This document shows, one piece after another, positions 1-3,886 of a DNA stretch of 5,371 nt. Below the pieces are notes generated by a model. That model did not search any database and was not told where the DNA came from. It saw only the letters and a program-made list of their open reading frames with translations. Each line of letters starts with the position of its first letter. The stretch's first letter is position 1. The position numbers and the translations under genes are program-made. The DNA lies in the NCBI GenBank assembly GCA_023418755.1, contig JAEZZE010000048.1:1-5371 (forward strand). Reading direction: 5' to 3'. The stretch is from Bacillota bacterium (GTDB taxonomy: Bacteria; Bacillota; Bacilli; Paenibacillales; Paenibacillaceae).

Positions 1-1
1 G

Positions 2-601
2 TATAAAGGAAAGGAAGCGAAATCCGGCATTGCGAAAGGTTCCGTGGAAGGGACGGTTCGGTTGACGGAGCTCGGGTTCGAAGGAGACGAGCAGGCCGAT
101 CTTGTGCATCACGGAGGGCCCGACAGAGCGATATGCGCGTATAGCTTCGACCATTATCCGCATTGGGAAGAGGTGCTTCGGCGTTCGCTCGATTACGGGG
201 CGTTCGGGGAAAACTTTACGATCGGGAGAATAAGCGAGCAGGAAGTGCGAATCGGCGATATTTATCGCGTCGGCTCGGCCGTCGTGCAAGTTAGCCAGCC
301 CAGGCAGCCCTGCTGGAAGCTTGCCATGAGATGGGGCTTGGACGAGCTGCCTCTGCTCGTTACGAACAGCGGTGCGACCGGGTTTTATTTCCGCGTGCTG
401 GAACCGGGCGAAGCGCGGGCGGGCGACGAGCTGTCGCTGCTTCAGCCCTACTTCGGCGGCGTTACGGTAGCCGAAGCCAACCGCGTGATGCACCGGGACC
501 GGGACGACGCGGAAGGCATGCGCCGATTGCTTGCGGTGGACGCCTTGTCCGCGAGCTGGTCGGCTACGCTGAACAAGCGCCTTAGTCGGTTAAGCAGCTA
601 G
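2..601 (+). CDS. MOSC-domain protein, YiiM-like (5' end cut by window edge)
   Basis: The frame is open from base 2, and the 199 visible residues end at TAG 599-601. The first residues (YKGKEAKSGIAK) already match the YiiM-type N-terminus, so the GTG at 44 is an internal Val and roughly 15-25 residues are missing. Visible family motifs are GFEGDEQAD..HHGGPDRA, YDHYPHW-like text, GAFGENFTI, and QPRQPCWKL, whose conserved Cys is at codon 311-313. They are followed by TGFYFRVLEPGEARAGDE. The C-terminal helical part (VAEANRVMHRDRDD to the end) looks like the '3-alpha' domain found after MOSC in YiiM proteins. In this family the MOSC domain handles molybdenum cofactor, and E. coli YiiM takes part in Moco-dependent reduction of N-hydroxylated bases. 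The substrate here is unknown. No molybdenum genes are visible nearby. Family assignment is secure; the exact activity is inferred. Confidence 0.9.
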   Translation, partial: YKGKEAKSGIAKGSVEGTVRLTELGFEGDEQADLVHHGGPDRAICAYSFDHYPHWEEVLRRSLDYGAFGENFTIGRISEQEVRIGDIYRVGSAVVQVSQPRQPCWKLAMRWGLDELPLLVTNSGATGFYFRVLEPGEARAGDELSLLQPYFGGVTVAEANRVMHRDRDDAEGMRRLLAVDALSASWSATLNKRLSRLSS

Positions 602-652
602 GGGCGGTTACAAATTGTATGGCGAGCATGGAGTTGGGAGCCGACCATGGGA

Positions 653-679
653 AGCGAATCAGTCACGCGCTGATTCGCT
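653..679. repeat. 10-bp perfect inverted repeat (hairpin) at the left edge of the repeat array
   Basis: AGCGAATCAG (653-662) and CTGATTCGCT (670-679) are perfect reverse complements separated by 7 nt. The hairpin begins 52 nt after the stop codon of the MOSC gene. No T-run follows the right arm, so it is not a standard intrinsic terminator. The right arm contains the GATTCGCT motif that starts the A-type linkers of the array. The hairpin may therefore be a modified first linker of the array. Confidence 0.6.
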
Positions 680-759
680 CGATTAGCGGTCTGGCAGACC
701 GTTATTGGCGGTCATCCTCTCGGATTCGCTCGATTAACGGTCTGGCAGACCGTTATTGG
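672..759. repeat. Class A units 1-2 (left pair) of the hairpin array
   Basis: Two copies share GATTCGCTCGATTA (from 672 and 723, 51 nt apart) followed by a stem of CGGTCT / AGACCG with a 3-nt GGC loop. In unit 2 the core is a perfect 9-bp stem (TAACGGTCT / AGACCGTTA, 735-755). In unit 1 one pair becomes G.T. The linker between them is an A-type linker containing GGTCATCCTCTCG. After unit 2 the linker changes to B type (TTGAAATAGACCCAGG). Confidence 0.85.
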
Positions 760-1066
760 GTTGAAATAGACCCAGGCGCGAGAAATAAGCACGCCGTGCG
801 GGCTTATTGGCCTGAACTGGGCCCAGGTGTGAGAAATAAGCACGCCGTGCGAGCTTATTGGCCTGAACCAGGCCAAGGCGCGACAGATAAGCACGTCGTG
901 CGGGCTTATTGGCTTGAAATGGGCCAAGGCGCAACAGATAAGCACGCCGTGCGGGCTTATTGGCCTGAACTAGGCCCAGGCGCGAGAAAAAAGCACGCCG
1001 TGCGGGCTTATTGGCCTGAACTGGGCCCCAGGTGCGACAGATAAGCACGCCGTGCGGGCTTATAGG
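760..1066. repeat. Class B units 3-8 (six-copy core) of the hairpin array
   Basis: Six copies have outer arms AATAAGC and GCTTATT around GCACGCCGTGC-like centres. The stem pairs as 7 bp, one A.G or A.A mismatch, 3 bp (CGC/GCG) and a 3-nt loop. Variants are GATAAGC in units 5, 6 and 8, AAAAAGC in unit 7 and GCACGTCGTGC in unit 5. The linker (TTGGCCTGAAC..GGCC.AGGCGCGA) folds as a second hairpin, perfect in unit 4 (858-876). An extra C in the GGGCCCC run near 1024-1029 makes the last repeat 52 nt long and shifts any reading frame. Confidence 0.88.
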
Positions 1067-1169
1067 TAGTCATCCTCCCGGATTCGCTCGATTAGCGGTC
1101 TGCTAGACCGTTATTGGCGGTCATACGCTTGGATTCGCTTGATTAACGGCTTAATTAGACCGTTCGGGA
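1067..1169. repeat. Class A units 9-10 (right pair, last one decayed)
   Basis: GATTCGCTCGATTA at 1081 and GATTCGCTTGATTA at 1132 are 51 nt apart, like the left pair. Unit 9 keeps the CGGTCT / AGACCG stem (1091-1115) with a GCT loop. Unit 10 keeps only the outer AACGG (1145-1149) / CCGTT (1160-1164) and is one base longer inside. The linker before unit 9 (GTAGTCATCCTCCCG) is A type, although the hairpin before it is B type. Confidence 0.8.
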
Positions 1170-1199
1170 CGTTCATTTCAAGGGCGATACATTGCTTTA

Positions 1200-1223
1200 G
1201 GGCATTTCGCCCTGCGAAAGCCC
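1200..1223. repeat. Strong hairpin just after the array (10 bp with one bulge)
   Basis: GGGC (1200-1203), a bulged A, and TTTCGC (1205-1210) pair with GCGAAA (1214-1219) and GCCC (1220-1223) across a CCT loop. No T-run follows on either strand, so termination is not supported. Its position is within a few bases of where an eleventh array hairpin would fall (about 1193-1219). It could be a diverged further unit or an independent structure. Confidence 0.5.
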
Positions 1224-1680
1224 CGCCAAAGGTTGTTTAGTTCTTGTACGGACTGGTCAATCGTCGTTTTTTCAACATTCGCCGAATTCACATAATCGAC
1301 AGAATCGAATATTTCCCCTCGGAAACCCTCCGCCTGGCTCGAGATGCTCGACAGAATCGATTTCTCGGAAAGCCTCCGTTCAGCCCGAAATCGTTCACAA
1401 TATCGGTTAATCCCACCCTCAATAAACTTCTACCTCGCCCATCGACAATCGAACCCTCACACAATAGCTCTCGAAAGAGCCGCAAAGAGAACAACAGATG
1501 AAGTCACGCAACGGCGTTCCGATAGGCACGACAGACGTACAGAGGAAGCTAACTTAAAGATCACGTACCATTCTCTCCGGTAGCCCCGGATAATCCGAAG
1601 TCGGCCAAGCCGTCCATTCCGGAATAGATAGGGACTTTCCTTGAAGCCGGCCAAGATTTCTTTTCCGAGTGCATGGGGCC
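1224..1680. other. Intergenic stretch without a recognisable gene
   Basis: Short open frames occur on both strands. Those on the + strand lack a ribosome binding site, none gives a protein I recognise, and they overlap one another. Besides the degenerate repeat at 1296-1490, I see a perfect 10-bp palindrome ATTCCGGAAT (1616-1625), a weak TCCGG/CCGGA hairpin (1576-1590) and two CGGCCAAG copies (1602 and 1648). I find no tRNA, T-box (no GGGTGG..ACCGCG box) or familiar riboswitch. The stretch could be decayed DNA or an untranslated leader. Confidence 0.5.
1296..1490. repeat. Degenerate direct repeat, two clear and two possible copies
   Basis: The 13-mer TCGACAGAATCGA occurs exactly at 1296-1308 and 1348-1360, 52 nt apart. 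Each copy is followed by CTCGGAAA.CCTCCG. Weaker versions appear at about 1394 (TTCACAATATCGG) and 1442 (TCGACAATCGA), each followed by a CCCTC tract. The 13-mer has self-complementary TCGA ends. A small hairpin GCTCT/AGAGC lies at 1467-1480. This stretch is less GC-rich than the genes (about 40% at 1261-1320 by count) and encodes nothing I recognise. It may be a decayed relative of the 51-nt array by period, but the sequences do not visibly match. Confidence 0.4.
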
Positions 1681-1708
1681 TTGCTCTTCATGGGTTCAAA
1701 CCTATATA
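1681..1708 (+). promoter_or_regulatory. Candidate sigma-A promoter for the YdjC-family gene
   Basis: TTGCTC (1681-1686) and TATATA (1703-1708) are separated by 16 nt. They would start transcription near 1715, leaving about 55 nt of leader before the GTG start. The -35 matches the consensus at its TTG only, so this is a plausible but unproven call. A perfect TATAAT at 1743-1748 lies too close to the ribosome binding site and has no -35 partner. Confidence 0.35.
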
Positions 1709-1755
1709 GACAACTGCAAGCAAAGAGTGCAATGCGCGAACATATAATGGAGGTG

Positions 1756-1762
1756 AGGGAGG
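1756..1762 (+). promoter_or_regulatory. Ribosome binding site deciding the GTG start of the YdjC-family gene
   Basis: AGGGAGG ends 9 nt before GTG 1772. An in-frame TAG at 1766-1768 excludes any earlier start. A second purine box GGAGGTGA (1749-1756) is too far upstream to be the main site. Confidence 0.85.
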
Positions 1763-1771
1763 CGATAGAAG

Positions 1772-2689
1772 GTGAACACGGCTCAGCGGTTAGGATACGG
1801 GAAAGAGGAAAAGTTGCTCATCGTCAACGCCGACGACTTCGGATTGTGCGGCAGCGTCAACGAGACGATCGTCGACCTGCTGGCTTCCGGGGCGGTCAGC
1901 TCGACGACGGTGATGATGTGTTGCTCCTGGTCCGCGGACGCCATCGCCCGAATACGGAATACCGTCCCGAACGCGGACGTCGGCGTTCATTGGACGCTTA
2001 CTAGCGAGTGGCCGGGGTACAAGTGGGGGCCGATATGCCGGACCCGCCCGATGAATACGATTGCGACCCTGGGAGGCTGGTTCCCCGAGACGGCTGCGGA
2101 AGTAGAGCGAATGGCCGACCCCGACGAGGTACGTTCCGAGCTGATTGCGCAGACGGAAGCGGCCATCGCCTCGGGCTTGTCGCCGACGCACGCCGACAAC
2201 CATATGGCAAGCCTGTACGGATTGTTTTCCGGAAAGGATCTGCTCTCGGTCGTCTTCGATCTATGCGCGAAATACGCCTTGCCGTTCCGCTTGCCACGCA
2301 CGTTGATTCCCGTAGGGGGGCGAACGATTCCGACGGAGCTGCAAGAACGGGCTAAACGAAGAGCGCGACAAGCGGACGACCGGGGGATCGTGCTTCCCGA
2401 TTACATCGTCGGTCCGGAGTACCGCCTGAACGAAGGGGATACCTACGAAACCGTAAAACTGGAGGGTCTCGCCTTGTTGCGTGGCCTGCTGCCCGGCGTG
2501 ACGGAATGGATCGCTCATCCCGCCAAAGCCTCGCCCGAAATGAGCGCGTTCCATGGCCAACCGGTTAAAAGGGAGATGGAGCGCCGGTTCTGGCTCGACG
2601 AGGACGTTCGGATGAGGCTGGCCGAGGAACGGATACGGCTCATCGGCTGGAGGGAGCTGCAGCTGCTGCAGAAAGAGCTGTCCGCTTAA
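1772..2689 (+). CDS. YdjC/ChbG-family carbohydrate deacetylase
   Basis: The 305-residue protein starts at GTG and ends at TAA, close to the usual length of the family. The metal-site motifs are visible in order: NADDFG at residues 19-24 (paired Asp), GVHWTL at 71-76 (His73), THADNH at 139-144 (His140, His144), FRLPR at 172-176, and TEWIAHPA at 244-251 (His249). ChbG/YdjC enzymes remove N-acetyl groups from short N-acetylglucosamine-containing sugars such as chitobiose phosphate, using a divalent metal. The substrate of this member cannot be read from sequence. There is no signal peptide (the N-terminus MNTAQRLGYGKEEK is polar), so it should act in the cytoplasm. No sugar transporter or glycosidase gene is visible beside it. 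It sits 134 nt before the oxidoreductase genes, and no strong terminator separates them. Family call is secure; role is inferred. Confidence 0.92.
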   Translation: MNTAQRLGYGKEEKLLIVNADDFGLCGSVNETIVDLLASGAVSSTTVMMCCSWSADAIARIRNTVPNADVGVHWTLTSEWPGYKWGPICRTRPMNTIATLGGWFPETAAEVERMADPDEVRSELIAQTEAAIASGLSPTHADNHMASLYGLFSGKDLLSVVFDLCAKYALPFRLPRTLIPVGGRTIPTELQERAKRRARQADDRGIVLPDYIVGPEYRLNEGDTYETVKLEGLALLRGLLPGVTEWIAHPAKASPEMSAFHGQPVKREMERRFWLDEDVRMRLAEERIRLIGWRELQLLQKELSA

Positions 2690-2764
2690 AAGTTGGCTTT
2701 ATTTGGCGCTTTTCCGCATCGGAAGAAGGAATTCGGCTTTTAAAGGCGAAATTATTCTTGTTTG

Positions 2765-2770
2765 TATATT
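2765..2770 (+). promoter_or_regulatory. Weak -10-like box upstream of the oxidoreductase operon
   Basis: TATATT sits in the AT-rich part (2750-2785) of the 134-nt gap and is a possible -10. No TTGACA-like -35 lies 16-18 nt upstream, so it may depend on an activator or may be chance. I see no clear Fnr or Rex operator. A 7-bp hairpin at 2710-2726 lacks a T-run and is not a convincing terminator. Confidence 0.2.
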
Positions 2771-2803
2771 GTAAATTTTCTGAATGTTCCTTCACCTCAC
2801 GCG

Positions 2804-2810
2804 AAAGGGG
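2804..2810 (+). promoter_or_regulatory. Probable ribosome binding site of the gamma-delta fusion gene
   Basis: AAAGGGG lies 13 nt before ATG 2824, longer than the usual 6-9 nt. A TTG in frame at 2812 is too close to it to be a good start. The protein alignment begins only a few residues after the ATG, so ATG 2824 is preferred despite the long spacing. Confidence 0.5.
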
Positions 2811-2823
2811 ATTGCAGAAAAAC

Positions 2824-3828
2824 ATGGTGACGCTTCCTAAGGTCAACGAGCTTGGTTTTTTTGAAATTCGACTCGAATCGATTGGCGGGCTGGGCGCCAA
2901 CCTGGCCGGCAAAATGCTGGCGGAGGCCGGGGTCATGGGCGTCGGGCTCAATGGCGTCAGCTTCAGTTCCTACGGATCGGAGAAGAAAGGATCGGCGGTC
3001 AAGGCTCACATCCGGTTTTGCGACATCGACACGCGGATTCGGGACACGTCGCCGGTAGAGAAGCCGCACGTCATCGGAGTGTTCCACGAGAACCTCTCGA
3101 AGACGATCAACGTCATTTCGGGAATGCACGAGGACAGTATCGTGCTGGTCAATTCCAAGAAAACGCCGGAGCAGCTCAAGAGCCAGCTCAAGCTGAAAGC
3201 CGGCATAATCGCGGTCGTGGACGCCACCGGAATCGCTTTGCAGGAGAACAACCGGGTCAACATGGCGATGCTCGGAGGGCTGTTCAGGCTCTGCGAGTTC
3301 CTGGACGCGGAATTCATGAAGGGCGTCATCCGCAAATCGTTGGAGAAAAAGTATCCCGCAGCCGTGCAGCCCGCGTTGAATACGTTCCAGCGGGGCTACG
3401 ACGAAGTGACCTTCCAGACGTTCGGATTGGACGCGGGGGACAAGATGCCCGACTTCGTCCGCATGGACACGCCGGTTCTCGGCTACGAGACCCAGCCGAT
3501 CGGCGGCTTGATCACGAATCCGGGCAACAGCATTCTAAAAGACCTGAGCATCTCCCGCGCGGGCAAAATGCCGCACTTCGCCGACGACAAATGCATTCAT
3601 TGCGCGGCGTGCGACAACGTCTGTCCCGACTTTTGCTTCGTCTGGGAGGAGCTGCCGGACAAGAAAGGGCGTCCGCAGATGTTTCTGCAGGGCATCGATT
3701 ACCAATACTGCAAAGGCTGTCTGAAATGCGTGCAGGCCTGTCCGACGGAAGCTCTGTCTTCCGAACTGGAGGAGGACGGTTACGCGGAAGAACACCGCGT
3801 CGCCCACAAGTTTCATTTGGCCATGTAA
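2824..3828 (+). CDS. 2-oxoacid (pyruvate-type):ferredoxin oxidoreductase, fused gamma and delta (ferredoxin) subunits
   Basis: The protein has 334 residues from ATG 2824; an upstream in-frame TTG would add 22 residues that look unlike the family. Residues about 12-200 form the gamma domain, starting with the Gly-rich EIRLESIGGLGANLAGKMLAEAG and continuing through GSEKKGSAVKAHIRF. This domain contributes to CoA and subunit binding in the enzyme family. After a linker, residues about 245-320 form a delta-type ferredoxin with two full [4Fe-4S] motifs: Cys257, 260, 263 and 267 (CIHCAACDNVCP), and Cys296, 299, 302 and 306 (CKGCLKCVQACP). This domain should carry electrons from the catalytic subunit to external ferredoxin or flavodoxin. 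Many four-subunit enzymes encode these as separate proteins. The catalytic alpha-beta gene follows after 58 nt, so the two are almost certainly one operon and one complex in the cytoplasm. Such enzymes are usually oxygen-sensitive. Confidence 0.92.
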   Translation: MVTLPKVNELGFFEIRLESIGGLGANLAGKMLAEAGVMGVGLNGVSFSSYGSEKKGSAVKAHIRFCDIDTRIRDTSPVEKPHVIGVFHENLSKTINVISGMHEDSIVLVNSKKTPEQLKSQLKLKAGIIAVVDATGIALQENNRVNMAMLGGLFRLCEFLDAEFMKGVIRKSLEKKYPAAVQPALNTFQRGYDEVTFQTFGLDAGDKMPDFVRMDTPVLGYETQPIGGLITNPGNSILKDLSISRAGKMPHFADDKCIHCAACDNVCPDFCFVWEELPDKKGRPQMFLQGIDYQYCKGCLKCVQACPTEALSSELEEDGYAEEHRVAHKFHLAM

Positions 3829-3870
3829 AGAGAAAGCGCCTTGTGATCCTTCAACGAGAACCCGATAGGA

Positions 3871-3879
3871 AAGGTGGAG
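3871..3879 (+). promoter_or_regulatory. Ribosome binding site of the alpha-beta fusion gene
   Basis: AAGGTGGAG ends 7 nt before ATG 3887, an ideal spacing. No terminator-like hairpin is seen in the 58-nt gap after the preceding stop, which supports co-transcription. Confidence 0.8.
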
Positions 3880-3886
3880 TCTGAAG

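Larger units (their letters stand above)
672..1169. repeat. Tandem array of ten 51-nt units, each with a 25-nt hairpin palindrome
   Basis: A shared TTATTGG motif ends nearly every unit, at 702, 753, 804, 855, 906, 957, 1008, 1060 (TTATAGG) and 1111, with a degenerate tenth at about 1163. Spacing is 51 nt throughout except for single-base insertions before 1060 and inside the last unit. Just upstream of each motif lies a 25-nt imperfect palindrome: 682-706, 733-757, 784-808, 835-859, 886-910, 937-961, 988-1012, 1040-1064, 1091-1115, and a decayed one at about 1142-1167. Units 1-2 and 9-10 are class A and units 3-8 are class B. Linkers are about 26 nt. There are no unique spacers, so it is not a CRISPR array, and no transposase is nearby. 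Open frames through it exist on both strands but look like by-products of a period divisible by three. Function unknown; I do not recognise a named repeat family. Confidence 0.9.

Noticed and set aside
619..1044. A 141-residue open frame with 17-residue repeats (KHAVRAYWPELGPGARN) across the array
   Set aside because: The 51-nt period is divisible by three, so any stop-free frame stays open; two minus-strand frames are open as well. The ATG has no good ribosome binding site, and a single-base insertion near 1024-1029 shifts and ends the frame inside the repeats. The palindromic constraint explains the sequence better than coding.
672..1169. CRISPR array
   Set aside because: Linkers are themselves repeated rather than unique, the repeats differ in class, and no cas gene is visible.
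1244..1501. Small + strand gene of 85 residues
   Set aside because: It has a TTG start with no ribosome binding site, lies in degenerate repeat sequence and overlaps other equally open frames; the product is unrecognisable.
1640..1664. Intrinsic terminator (CTTG..CAAG followed by TTTCTTTT)
   Set aside because: The stem is only 4 bp with an interrupted interior, and no gene ends just upstream of it.
1743..1748. Perfect TATAAT as a -10 box for the YdjC-family gene
   Set aside because: No -35-like hexamer lies 16-18 nt upstream, and transcription would begin within or just before the ribosome binding site. The upstream TTGCTC/TATATA pair is preferred.
2710..2726. Terminator after the YdjC-family gene
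   Set aside because: The 7-bp stem includes a G.T pair, is AT-rich at its base, and is not followed directly by a T-run.
3841..3857. Fnr/CRP-like half site (TTGTGATC) between the two oxidoreductase genes
   Set aside because: Only one half matches and it lies within an apparent operon, so it is most likely chance.
3018..3884. 288-residue open frame on the + strand in another frame
   Set aside because: It lies within the gamma-delta gene, which has clear family motifs, and its Arg/Gly-rich product is typical of an out-of-frame reading in GC-rich DNA.
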